DNA of 64,000 bases from Cordylochernes scorpioides (GCA_030710605.1 CP092879.1:41535008-41599007); one strand, 5' to 3'; shown: positions 36,501 to 48,217, numbered from the stretch's first letter. Numbers and translations: made by a program. Notes: a model not told the origin generated them from the sequence alone.

Positions 36501-39215
36501 CGAATATCGAATAAAATGGCCATAATTCATAAATACTTATTAATTAACTTTTTTAACATCCTATAACGCGATATCCCAAATTCAGGGATATTTGCGTCAA
36601 TTCATTTATTTACATAATAACAAATTGGCTAAATACAAGGAGAAAGGTCAAGGAGAAAAAGCAAACATACAAAAGCTATTCCCTCAAAATTCCCATCCCT
36701 ATCTTTCCCAGTTCTAAAGATAGTTCTATATATATTATATAATCTAAAAACTCAAATATTTCTATATTTTAAAAAATATAATTTTATTTTTATTCATTAA
36801 TAATTCTACTTTTGTTATCATCGTTTTTAGAATGACTTTCATTTTTGTTGTAAATATGCGTAGTTAACATATTTATTCTTTTGAATCACTAGAATAGGAT
36901 TAACTTTATAAATTCTATATAATGTAAAAATAACTAATGTGTAATCTTTCTTCAAGTAATTGTAAATAAAAGCTACCTGACGGTAAATAATTATATTTTT
37001 CTAATCACGACTGCACCTTCAACCCTTTATCTTATCGATCCTTTCTCTTATCAACCCTTTATCTAACAACAAACAAATTAATTCATAACATATATATATC
37101 TACTATTTTTATTTTCAATGTTAGGTAGGATTGAATAGTTTCTAAGGAAATATGAATCAATGAGTTATCTACATGAACACCTTGTAGATTATTCGATATA
37201 TATTCATAATAATGGGGTTAGTTAGTTAATTTCTAAGGAAATATGAAATAAGGAATTATAACTTAGGTTATTAAGAATACCAATCTACCATTATGCCCTT
37301 TTTTAATATACATTTTATATAATAATGATTAATGAGTTAGAGAATCATAAAATATTTAGCAGAAAAATTAATTAATTGCACATAAAAATATCTAATAAAC
37401 TGGTGTGTCAGTAATAACATCAAAACACAATGAATCATTTTATATGCATATATAAATGCAATAATATAATGAATGATAAAGTATGGAATGTGTTGATATA
37501 GAATTTTATGACCTTAATAAACGATGGCTCTCTTTCACACAATAGATCTTACCCTTTAATATTCGAGCTGGCTAAATAGTTTGAATATTTTCTTAATAGG
37601 GTTTTTTATGAAAGACCTCATACGTATATAGCCTCAAATCTATATGACAAAGATGCAAAAGATACTATAAAATTTTAAAATAATATAATTTTGAGAATAA
37701 ATGAAAAGTCAAAGTTCAAAAAATATTTTTGAAATTTATATAATTATTAAATCACGAGCTCTCCATAAGCAAATATCTGTAAATTCAAATTGACTTGATC
37801 TGACAAAACTCGTTTTTAAAAAAGAGAACACCTCCAGAAGTGACCAAAGGGTATCCATGTGTTCTATAAGGTGTTTTATTAGCGGATCTAATACATTGAG
37901 CCAGAAACTATAGTTGTTAACGGAATAGAAAATAAATATATTGAAAGCTTGCTTAATATTTTTTTGCTTATTGATTATTTAAAAGAATCAATAAAATATA
38001 TTATTAATGAACCAAGAAAGGAGGAGCAATATTTTAAAGTATTTTTTTATTCTTTCTTCAAATAGATTCTGATTTATATATTATTCCTATATTTAATGGA
38101 TTGTCAATTGATTCTGACTATAGTGGTAAAAATCTTGATCAAATCCTATACTCACTTTTTCAGAAATGGAAGGAGATTCATTCGAAACTCTAAATATTTC
38201 CAATGCAGCACAAAGTGGTATACTTAATTCAAAAATTGGAATAACATATTGCAATTTAGACAGAGACGTTCTAATATATCCCTCAAAAACTGATATGGGA
38301 AATATTTATATGTAAAATTTACTTTTAAACCCGTTAATTCTAAACCTAAATAATTATTCATAGTCGTCGAATATGATGGCTCAAAAAGAGCGATTAAAAT
38401 GTAATGACTCTGCGCATGCGTCGTTGTCGTTACCGGCCAGATAACAATAATGAGCAAAAGAGAACAAACGGCAAATATTGCAACATCGTATATGTATATA
38501 TACCTATAAAACGATTCAAAACGTATATTATTGTTATTCAACGACCGCAAAATTAGAATATTTTATTATCTCTTTTAAAAATAATAAACAAATGTGTTAA
38601 AAGATACTTTATATTCATTGGATGCCAAAACCAATTCTAAATTGTATATTATAGAATTTACTTAATATATCAAGAGAGAAAACCTCTATCACAAACTTAT
38701 AGAAGGAGTCAATTAGTTTTCAAGGAGGACAATGGATTTATATTGAAATTGAACAATTAACCAATTCTATTTAGTTATCTATTGTTATATTCCATTGTTG
38801 TATATATATAATGCTTGCTTTCTATATCCTTGCATATATATACGCAACATTTTCTTATCCATAAATTACAAGTATTTCGTAATTATTCTCAACCTAATCC
38901 TTCTTTTGTTGAAACTCTTCGAAGTAGCTCTTCCAAAAAGAAAATATTAATTTATATTATGGATACATGTTTCAGAATACGGCTCTATTTTCAATTACAT
39001 ATATAACCAATTTATATAATAATAATAAACTGTATTGGAATATGGTTCTTATCAATATAATTCAACTTGTGAAATTGCCAATTCTAATATCAATCATTTG
39101 ATATCATAAAGGTGGTAGAAGTCTTTATCTAATTTTTATAATGCATAAAGAGGTATCTAAATTTTGATATCTTCTCTGCGCGGAACGCATAGGTCCATAA
39201 CATTAAATAAGCCAC
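33591..39215. other. AT-rich region, no gene seen
   Basis: Only short chance frames. Small palindromic patches near 35565-35640 (TGATCATGG/CCATGATCA and CATTCCATGAG/CTCATGGAATC) and a short motif at 36567-36590 shared with 57318-57338 are the only structure seen. A GCGCATGCG at ~38412 resembles an NRF-1 site but has no gene beside it. Confidence 0.55.
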
Positions 39216-39220
39216 AACAA

Positions 39221-39315
39221 TTTGATTGAATAAACACTGGATATGGAATCACAATCTATGATTTGATTGAATAAACACTGGATATGGAATCAATCTATAA
39301 TTTGATTGAACAAAA
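39221..39315. repeat. Tandem repeat, ~40-bp unit, 2.3 copies
   Basis: TTTGATTGAATAAACACTGG starts at 39221 and 39262, with a third partial unit at 39301. Confidence 0.9.
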
Positions 39316-39722
39316 CAACATCAGCTTTGGTAGATTCGTTCAATTTCTTAATCCCTCTTGTATGATATTATAACCCCCTTTATAAGGCCATAGTCAGAAA
39401 AATAATCATTTATAGGTAGGCTTATTTTAGAATTTATTAGAGCGAATCGTGTCAACGATTTCGATCTTTGTGTTTTGCGCGAAGTAAAATCAAAATGTGC
39501 ATTGATGAAAATTTATATTAAAAAATAAAGTTCGTTTAACCCGTAGATAGAGCTTAGTTTTATCGTCTATTTTGACAGAGAGGTGATCGTTATTTTTACA
39601 TTATAAATTGTAAATATTGTAAAGGCCTGTGGCTCTGAAATGCTTGATAGTAATAGATATAATAAAATAAACCTCTTTAGCAAGTTTTATATCAATATAT
39701 CAATCAAGATTTGCAATAAGGG

Positions 39723-39910
39723 TTTTTATTAGTTCAAAATGGAAAATTTTCAAAAGCGTCAGCTCAACAATATTATCAATTTGTAAATATTGTAAATATC
39801 ATATCATGTATCATATTGTATCAAATATCATATTGTAAATATTTGAGAAACAATTGGTCTGATGATAAGCTGACGCTTGAAAAAGCTTGTCATTTTAAAA
39901 CTAATAAACA
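39723..39910. mobile_element. Foldback with hammerhead-like motif
   Basis: The left arm 'TTTTATTAGTTCAAAATGG ... AAAAGCGTCAGCTCA' pairs with the right arm 'AGCTGACGCTTGAAAA ... CATTTTAAAACTAATAAAC'. The interior is made of 'CATATTGTAAATAT' variants. On the + strand 39859-39884 reads CTGATGA, then an AAGC-TGAC-GCTT hairpin, then GAAA. Confidence 0.75.
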
Positions 39911-39920
39911 TATCACATAT

Positions 39921-40072
39921 CGCAAAACTATTATAGACGCGTATGTTTCTTTTGAAAAATAAACAATTTTCTACTGCCCTTACTGTAATGATTAATTTTT
40001 CATTTCAGTAAGGGCAGTAGAATTTTTAATTTTTATTTTTAAAAGAATCATACGCGCCTATAATAGTTTCGA
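39921..40072. mobile_element. Foldback, ~65-bp arms
   Basis: GCAAAACTATTATAGACGCG pairs with CGCGCCTATAATAGTTTCG at the far end, and the inner AATTTTCTACTGCCCTTACT pairs with AGTAAGGGCAGTAGAATTTT. Confidence 0.85.
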
Positions 40073-40221
40073 ATTTCATAACAGATGGCTCGTTAATGTA
40101 TCATATTGCAAATATCCTGATTAATTAATTGTATTCATACGTTAGTAACTATTTTAGAATCTTCAATAATATTCTATATGATTGAATATTCTTGTCATAT
40201 TATCATTTGAAGACAAAAAAC

Positions 40222-41540
40222 AAAGAAAGATTTTTATTTACATTTTCTTGTAAATATTTGTGTTTTCTTTCCCCTTTATTCTATTTTTTTTCATTTTCTA
40301 CCTCTTTTTGGACACTAAAATTGAACCTTCAATAGAGTCTATAAAATATGAGGAAAGCAATATAATTGTTATAAAATCTAATAATGCCAAAATGAATTGT
40401 CAGCTGAAATACCATCCCCCCCCCCCCCCCCCCAACGTAGTAAATAAAACATCAGATAATCAGGTTGCATACCAGAAAACTTCCAAATATTTCAATTAGA
40501 GAGAAAAAAGAACCACAAAGATACATAGGACAGCCTTTATATCAAACCTCCTGCAGGTAAATTGGGCTGTCGGGGCGGTCGTTTTGTCACCACGGGGGGC
40601 TTCATTAGGGCCGGACAACAGGCTTGGTGACAGATTTACGATACCGCAAGGCGGCACCACATGTCATACCAGTTTATTATGACCCTCCACCCTTTTATAG
40701 AATATATGTAAATTAACATATGAATCGGTAAGTTGTCCATATATTATCTCTTATACCATATTTATATCTTCTAAAAAACACTTCTTTTCAATCTTGTATT
40801 TCCCTTGTAAATTATTCTTTGTTTAGTATGCAATATATATAGACTAACAAGTTATTTTTTTTTAAAGATAAAATTAGGATTTATTTATGTGACGTTAAGA
40901 ATTAATAATGGTTTTAATTAAGGTTCTAATAATCTGCAGGTAAGGTCTTTTTGTATTAATATATTTCAAACAAATTTGCATATTACTTGTATGAACAATT
41001 TTGATTTTTCTTTATCTTTTCTAATAGTGGCTGCTTATATATAGAAAAATGTATTGGTATTGATTTAAATATATGTATTTTATACGATATACCTTTGATA
41101 CAAATTCAAAGAAGTTTGAAAGTTGATAATTGTTTGGGAAAACGAGAATTAAACGATTGATCAAAGGTTTATTATATTTTGAAGTTAGACGCTTCACTTG
41201 CATATAAATTAAAGAATATTATGGATTATCCGATTTTTGGGTGATGAAGGCAAAATTTTCAATTGAAACTTATTGAATATAAAGATCAATATGTTGACGT
41301 ATCAAATACAGGCTATATCAAACTGAATTTCCATCTTCTTTCAAGCAGAAATCATTTAAACCATTCATATTGGCAGTATTAGCTTTTATAACAATTATAT
41401 TGCCTTCCTCTTATTTTATAGACTCTATTGAAGGTTCAATTTTAATTTAAAAAATAGAGGTAGAGAAGGAAAAAGAATGAAAGGGAGAAGAAAACGCAAA
41501 TATTTACAAGAAAATGTAAATAAAAAGATTTCTTTGAAGA
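40222..41540. mobile_element. 1.3-kb unit bounded by ~160-bp inverted repeats
   Basis: The left arm (40222-40390) contains TTTTTATTTACATTTTCTTG and TGAACCTTCAATAGAGTCTA; the right arm (41371-41540) contains their reverse complements in mirror order. Frames inside are short and no transposase is seen. The interior includes an 18-C run and an unusual GC-rich patch at 40555-40680. Non-autonomous DNA transposon is the likeliest reading; a large imperfect inverted duplication is the alternative. Confidence 0.7.
40416..40433. repeat. Poly-C run (18 C)
   Basis: Uninterrupted C18 on the + strand. The complementary G18 can form G-quadruplexes. It is highly unusual in DNA this rich in AT. Confidence 0.95.
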
Positions 41541-42019
41541 CCTTGCTGACCTATGTCAGTTCTGAAACGTCTTCGTGATCACAAGATTAAGAGGGATTTA
41601 TTTCTTCTCTAGGTGCATTCCCCTATAACTTCTACGTGTATCATGATACTTATAGATCGGTCCTTCATGTAGGCTAATTCAATTTCTGCGTAGTTTCTCG
41701 AAAAGAAAAAACTCTGAGTCATGAGAATAAATATTAATAAGCATTTCTATTCGTCGGGATGAACAAATAAATGAAAATTTCATATTTGACAGGCTACATG
41801 TCAATCAACTTCTGGAATGTTTCTTTGTTTACAATGTTTTAATCAACCTTGTGATATCTTTACGCTTAACGGCATTTAACGTGACCTTCAATAAGAATTA
41901 TGTTGATAAAATTTAAATTTAATTTATTATACACATACCTATATTGTTTGAAAAACATGCAGATATTTCAACTAATAATTATTTATCTTGAAGATAGAGG
42001 CTGCCTGGCTGGCAATCAT
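41541..42019. other. No gene seen
   Basis: Mixed-composition sequence without a frame longer than ~60 codons. Confidence 0.5.
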
Positions 42020-42120
42020 AGTTATTGAAAATAAAAATAATTCGGCCAGTAAATCTTTTTATTACCTCGACGTTTCGACAAAATATTAAACTGGCCGAAG
42101 TATCTTTATTTTCAAGAACT
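42020..42120. repeat. Small foldback
   Basis: GAAAATAAAAATAATTCGGC with CAGT pairs with ACTGGCCGAAGTATCTTTAT. The loop contains CCTCGACGTTTCGACAAAAT, reading TGTCGAAACGTCGAGG on the minus strand. Confidence 0.7.
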
Positions 42121-43575
42121 AATATTTCTTTATTTTATTCCCAACGCTTCAGTTACTCTTAATTACTCTCCTTAAGGAGAAGATGCTTATTTGATGAATA
42201 ACCATTCCCATTAGAAAAAATGACAGAGAGTCGTTGAATGTTCAGGCAGAAATTAAGGAAAGATTGGTTTATGTAACCGTATCTCTTTCAAGCAATCTCT
42301 AACCCAGCAAATGATGTTGAAAACAAACATATTGCTTGAAAACATATATTCAAACTATTTCTAAGGCGATTACATGCCATCTATATATAAGAAATGAAAT
42401 CATTAAATTACGAATGTTTTTTTTTTTTACTCATAGAACAAACTACTACCATCCTTACTGCGACAGAAGGACAGTAGAAGTTGTTTTTATTCGTAAAATA
42501 ACCATTTGTTCTTTAATTCATCCAATTCTTATAGCTAAAATATTGTTTAAAAATGATTTATGGTAGAATAATATTATTTTTATACATTTGTTTATATAAT
42601 TCATAGGATTTATCAAATGAGTTAGACTATCCTTTATTACTTACCATCACAATCTCTTAAATCTCTAAAATCTATTAAAAATACGCTCGCGGGAAATAAG
42701 GTGTAAAAGGTATTCTATACTTTTTCAGTGATATTACAGTGATGCTTTGTTTACATTAAATAACATGATTTGGCTTACATTTTCATAATGAATATTTGAT
42801 CAATGAGAAATATTCATAATGTATCTTATAATTGGTATTGAGATTTTCAAATGTAAAAATTAAATACCTCTATTTCTACGGAAATCAGATATTACGAAAG
42901 ATAGAATGCTCATTTTCTTATAGGTTATTAACTCACTTAAAATATTTCTTTTATTAAATAACTCTATATTCTTAAACGCCTTCCTGACTTACAAATTAAA
43001 AACGAACTCTACGATTATATTTAAATAAATATACATAAATCTATATTAAGAATAATCTACTCCTTTCTAACAGACAAATAATAACATATTTTTTTAAATA
43101 CATATGCAAATATTATTAGATTCTTTTATATCCAATATTATTTTAAAAATTCAATGCAGTAAAATTAAAAGCAAATATAAAAAATAATATCTTATATCGA
43201 GTTCAGAATATTTGATAGAATTCATAGAAAAAAATATAAATCAAGAGATACCTTATTTCTAAATTTATTAAATGGCGAAATATCAATAAAAATTGGAAAA
43301 GCAATTTTTTTAAATTTTCATATAAATTGGATTGTTCTATTTATTTCTATCTAAACAAAAATTAAATATAGTTTATTATCTATATGTTCTATAGATATTT
43401 TCTTTTTTATTCTAAGATTTTTTTAAATTCTAAAGAAAATTATATTTCACGAAATGCATTATGCTCTAAGCAATTGTTAAAATTCATATAGAGATTCATT
43501 TTAGTGTTTCGTGTTAATTTATTATTATTTCAGTTATATTAGTTATATTTATATAATGAATTCTATTGTTTTGAA
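42121..43575. other. AT-rich, no gene seen
   Basis: Only short low-complexity frames. Confidence 0.5.
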
Positions 43576-43853
43576 AATAGAGCAATTCATAAAAATATCT
43601 TTAATTAAAAAGGCATATATTGGATCAAAATATCATTTATTTTACCAATATTTCAGTTGGCTGAACGCCAACCTTTATCAAGGTATTATAACATTTTGAA
43701 GTGTGTCAACAACATGTGGCGCTGAGTTTGTTGTTGACACACTTTAAAATGTTATAACACCTTGATAAAGGTTGGCGTTCAGCCAACTGAAATATTGGTA
43801 AAATAAATGATATTTTGATCCAATATATGCCTTTTTAATTAAATGAACTCTAT
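43576..43853. mobile_element. Foldback MITE of the GCAATCCAT family, best-preserved copy
   Basis: The palindrome runs 43601-43842 (TTAATTAAAAAGGCATATAT inward to GTGTGTCAACAACA), and degenerate ends AGAGCAATTCAT and ATGAACTCT extend the pairing. Both arms carry CCTTGATAAAG, a GTTGGC-GTTCA-GCCAAC hairpin and TGAAATATTGG (43645-43683 minus, 43760-43798 plus). The ~18-bp centre is unpaired. No coding capacity. Confidence 0.92.
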
Positions 43854-44160
43854 GTTTTTGCAGTTATTATATAACTGCATAACTGTAATTATTCTGAAAT
43901 CAATAATAATCATATAGATAATATAACATAACAAACGGTTGATGTTTTTTATATTGTTTCTCGCTTGTAATATAATATTAAATTGTTTGGCTGCTTATAT
44001 ATATATATAAGAGATTGTGTTTGGCCTTTAAATAAATTAAAACACCAATTTAACATTACAATAACCTTTCGTTTTATGGCATATATGTAAATTGGTTTAG
44101 AGCATATTGGATATATTTGGTACGAAGCTTACATATATTTAAATCACAAATAAATTAAAA

Positions 44161-44430
44161 TATTTGAAAATAAGACTTATTTTGGATTGTAATAAGATTA
44201 TTTATTAATCCAATATTTCGATGGACCAATCGTCCATCTTTTTCGAGGGTTTTTGTTATAAAGCACACAGCACACTTGAACAACGCGACCTGCTGTGTGC
44301 TTCATAACAAAAACCCTCGAAAAAGATGGAAGATTTGTCCATCGAAATATTGGATTAATAAATAATCTTATTACAATCCAAAATAAGTCTTGTTATTAAA
44401 TATATTTATATTATGGATTGCTCTATATTC
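44161..44430. mobile_element. Foldback MITE, related hairpin family
   Basis: Arms of ~110 bp from TATTTGAAAATAAGACTTAT to TTTGTTATAAAGCACACAGC pair around an unpaired ~20-bp centre. The arms contain CCTCGAAAAAG, GATGGAC-GATTG-GTCCATC, CGAAATATTGG. The right flank ends TTATGGATTGCTCTATATTC, the family end. The two arms differ in the hairpin (GGTCCATC versus TTGTCCATC). Confidence 0.9.
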
Positions 44431-45861
44431 AAAATAAAGATATATTCTTCATCAAACTATATAACGTTATTTCTAGAAACCAAACGATTTTCCTAACTAT
44501 TTCAAAACATTTGAAAGCCAGTAATTAAGCAAGGAATTGATGCCCCGCAATTAAGCAATTCTCTCCAACTTGCTATTAATCACTTTGTTGAAGTACGTAA
44601 TTGGATTGTACCTCGCCATCTTACTTCCTTCCATTGTTAAGAATCTTCTGCTTTACTTATTTTTTCCGCGTTCGTCTGACAAGGTAAATTTAACTCTAAT
44701 TTATATTTATTATTATTATCATAACTATTCTGAATTATTTAAATCGAATATATCATTATTTTCATTTATTTCATTTGCATTTTGATGTATCTTTTAAATT
44801 ACATTTGTCAAAAATATAAAACTTTAAAAATAAAAGAGTGTGCGTAACTTGGACTCCAGGAGCGTATCAATGTTTTCACAATTATCCGGAATAATAATAA
44901 TAAGATAAACAGCATATTTATTAATGATAATAAATTTAATATTTGAATCAGAATCTTAATTAAGGTCTTTGATTTTAAATATATTTTTCTAGAAATATAA
45001 TTCAATCATTTTAAGCTATTGTTCTTTATTTTTCTTTCGATCTCAATGTCAGATAAATCAACATTATTTATAAGCATAATTTTAAAATTATGCGAAATTT
45101 TTCATAATAAAATTTCTTTTAAAATTTATCTAAAAATGAAATAAACCCATATATAAATATTAATTATGATATATAGAAATATATCACATTAATAAGTTTA
45201 AAACTCTGGATATTGAGGACATTTATTATATTTATTTAACTAGAAAAAAACATTTAACAATTTAAAAAGCATAAGCACCATTTCAAAAAAGGTTCATTTG
45301 ATACAAATCACGTTTTACTTGTTTCAAAAATAATTCTATTTATATTCAGAGAGACAAATCACCTACCTACACATTAAACATTCTTTGAAAAAGTGAATAT
45401 ATTTTAATCGTATTTGTTGGAAGATATATATATATAATATATTATTTTTTCGTTTTAGTAAGGAGATTCTGAATTCAATTAAGATATCTTTTGGTTACAA
45501 TAAAAACATTTGTAATTTATTGAGAGGATATTTTCGATATTTGTGAAAAAATATATAAAGGGTTTATTCTTTTATTATTACAAATTGGAAAAAAATCTTA
45601 AAAGGGATAGTTTTAAAAATAATATAACAAAAACATTTTAACAAAAACATTTTAAAGCTTAATGTCGATGTTTAAAAGTTTTCAAACTAAAATTCAAAAT
45701 TTATAATAAAAACACTATACAGATTTAAATATTTAGTGATAAATAAATGTATTTGTGAATATTTTGTATTATAATAATGTTTTTGATTTCATTTTCAATA
45801 AATATTTTATTTTTCAATTTTCATTTTAAATAAAAAATTGGTAGAATTTATATCGAAACGA
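44431..45861. other. AT-rich, no gene seen
   Basis: Two 65-71-codon frames (44570-44785 and 44808-45005) are hydrophobic low-complexity sequence and are not called. Confidence 0.5.
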
Positions 45862-45954
45862 TCTGCTTATATATTTGCCTTATTCTGTCTGTTTGTCTGT
45901 ATGTCTGAAGCTCACGGATAGAATGCGCGCCCATTGGCTGCCAGCGAACACGTG

Positions 45955-46140
45955 GCCTCCCTGCCCCCCTCTAGACAACCCTGTTATCAGCTGTGCGATA
46001 CATACACCTGTCTATAGCGGCCACTCTAGACAACCCTGTTATCAGCTGTGTGATACATCCTCCTGTCTATACAGACCACCCTGTCTATAGCGGCCACTCT
46101 GGACACCCCTGTTATCAGCAGTGTGCTACATCCACCTGTC
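45955..46140. repeat. 73-bp minisatellite, left part
   Basis: Unit blocks CTAGACAACCCTGTTATCAG, GTGTGATACATCCACCTGTC and ACCACCCTGTCTATAGCGGC. About 2.5 units lie before the mariner, one lacking a segment. Confidence 0.92.
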
Positions 46141-46142
46141 TA

Positions 46143-47430
46143 CCAGGTCTATTAGTATGAAACGCGAAAATGGGCGCCAGAGGCCGCTGTGCAACTTTAT
46201 TTGAGCCGACGGTGGCGCTGTTGTAGGCGTTTTGTTCTTTGACTCACTTGGCATCAGCATGCGTGCAGTTTTAGAAAAATTCAAATCGTGAAAATTTTCT
46301 GGAGCCCGTGGAAAATGGCGATTTCCGAGCCAAAAAGTGCCCATTTGCGGGAAGTTTTGTTGTTCGCCTTCAACTGGAAGAAAAGTGCCACTGAAGCCCA
46401 CCGAATGCTCGAGGAAGTTTACAGCAACCGCGCTCTGAGAAAATCGCAGTGTTACAGGTGGTTTAAAAAATTCCAAAGTGGCGATTTTGAACTTGATAAT
46501 GAACCACATGGAAAACCGCCCCAAAAGTTCGAGGACGCTGAACTGCAAGCTTTGTTGGATGAGGACAGTACCCAAATACAGGAGAAACTCGCAAAATAGC
46601 TCCAGGTGTCTCAAGGTGCTGTTTCTCTACGTTTAAACAGCCTCGGAATGACCCAAAAGCTTTCCAGATGGGTCCCCCATGAGTTGAGCGAAAGGCAGCA
46701 ATAACGGCGTCTGGTAACCTGCGAAGGGCTGCTCGCCAGGCATGAAAAGAAGTCATTTTTGCACCGAATCGTAACTTCTGATGAGAAATGGATCCACTTC
46801 AGCAATCCTACGCGCCAAAATTCGTGGGGCCTGCCCGGCCAATTTCCAAAACAGACGTCTAGGCCCAATCGCTTCGGAAAAAAAGGCAATGCTTTGCATA
46901 TGGTGGGACCAGACCGGCGTAGTATATTTCGAGCTCCTGAAACCTGGCAAAATGGTCAATACTAGTCGCTACGAACAACAAATGCATAGTTTGAGAGAGG
47001 CGTTGAATGAAAAAAGACCGGAATGGCGTGAAAAGCACAACAACCTGATACTGCAGCATGACAACGCTTCAGCCCACAACGCTACGGTGGTCAAAAAACA
47101 CCATAAAAGACTTGGGCTGTAAACTCTAACCCCACCCGCCGTACTCACCAGACTTAGCGCCGTCGAACTACCAACTTTTCACATCTTTAGGACACGCCCT
47201 AAAAAACCAGGAATTTTCGAACTCAGACATACTCCGAAAATGACTTGTTGACTGATTCGACTCAAAGGGAATAGAAATTTTCAGACAAGGAATTCGAAAA
47301 TTGCCTGAAAAGTGGTCCGAGTGTATAGCTAATCAGGGCAATTACTTTGAATAAAAAATCTTCTGTTGTATGGAATTGGTGAACTTTTGAATTCACTGAA
47401 AATTTTCGCGTTTCATACTAATAGACCTGG
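46143..47430 (+). mobile_element. mariner element (DD34D type), dead copy
   Basis: 1288 bp, with ~28-bp terminal inverted repeats starting CCAGGTCTATTAGTATGAAA and TA duplicated on both sides (46141-46142, 47431-47432). The flanks rejoin exactly as a minisatellite unit (CCTGTC-TA-TACAGAC), so it inserted into an existing array. Confidence 0.95.
46315..47354 (+). pseudogene. Inactivated mariner transposase
   Basis: The frame starts at ATG (MAISEP). Residues ~1-90 give the N-terminal helix-turn-helix region, including 'SQCYRWFKKFQSGDF' and 'PQKFEDAELQALLDED'. In-frame stops occur at 46597 (TAG) and near 46702 (TAA). The frame then gives 'TSDEKWIHF' (first catalytic Asp) and shifts by about 46870 into 'LCIWWDQTGVVYFELLKPG' and 'LILQHDNASAHNA' (second Asp). 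A second shift near 47120 leads to 'PPYSPDLAPSNYQLF', in which the third catalytic Asp is Asn. The end is 'CIANQGNYFE' plus a stop at 47354. At least two stops, two frameshifts and a catalytic substitution make it non-functional. Confidence 0.93.
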
Positions 47431-47432
47431 TA

Positions 47433-48170
47433 TACAGACTACCCTGTCTATAGCGGTCACTTTAGGCAACCCTGTTATCAGCTGTGTGATACATCCACCT
47501 GTCTATACAGACCACCCTGTACATAGCGGCCATTCTAGACAACCCTGTTATCAGCTGTGTGATACATACACCTGTCTATAGCGGCCACTCTAGACAACCC
47601 TGTTATCATCAGTGTGTTACATTCACCTGTCTATACAGACCACCCTGTCTATAGCGGTCACTTTAGGCAACCCTGTTATCAGCAGTGTGATACATACACC
47701 TGTCTATACAGACCACCCTGTCTATAGCGACCACTCTAGACAACCCTGTTATCAGCAGTGTGATACATACACCTGTCTATACAGACCACCCTGTCTATAG
47801 CGACCACTCTAGACAACCCTGTTATCAGCTGCCTGTCTATACAGACCACCCTGTCCATAGCGGTCACTTTAGGCAACCCTGTTATCATCAGTGTGTTACA
47901 TTCACCTGTCTATGCAGACCACCCTGTCTATAGCGGTCACCTTAGGCAAACCTGTTATCATCAGTGTGTTACATTCACCTGTCTATACAGACCACCCTGT
48001 CTATAGCGGTCACCTTAGGCAACCCTGTTATCAGCAGTGTGATACATCCACCTGTCTATACAGACCACCCTGTCTATAGCGACCACTCTAGACAACCCTG
48101 TTATCAGCTGTGTGATACATCCACCTGTCTATACAGACCACCCTGTCAATAGCGACCACCCAAGACAACG
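47433..48170. repeat. 73-bp minisatellite, right part (~10 units)
   Basis: ACCACCCTGTCTATAG recurs every 72-74 bp (for example near 47639, 47711 and 47785). Two unit types alternate: GGTCACTTTAGGCAACC or GGTCACCTTAGGCAA versus GACCACTCTAGACAACC. One unit near 47830 is shortened. The ~60-codon frames are repeats of the unit and are not genes. Confidence 0.94.
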
Positions 48171-48200
48171 TTTTTAAAATATATTCGCACTCGGGTAAAC

Positions 48201-48217
48201 CCCGGGCGTTGCCCGGG
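48201..48217 (+). other. Helitron 3' terminal hairpin
   Basis: CCCGGGC-GTT-GCCCGGG, 7-bp stem, 3-base loop, 8 bases before the terminal CTAG. In the family this hairpin marks the end of rolling-circle transfer. Confidence 0.75.

Noticed and set aside
38405-38420. GCGCATGCG, an NRF-1-like site, as a promoter
   Set aside because: Only one short motif and no gene downstream on either strand.
47366-48152. Several ~62-70-codon frames with repeated peptide
   Set aside because: Translations of the 73-bp minisatellite, not a repeat protein gene.
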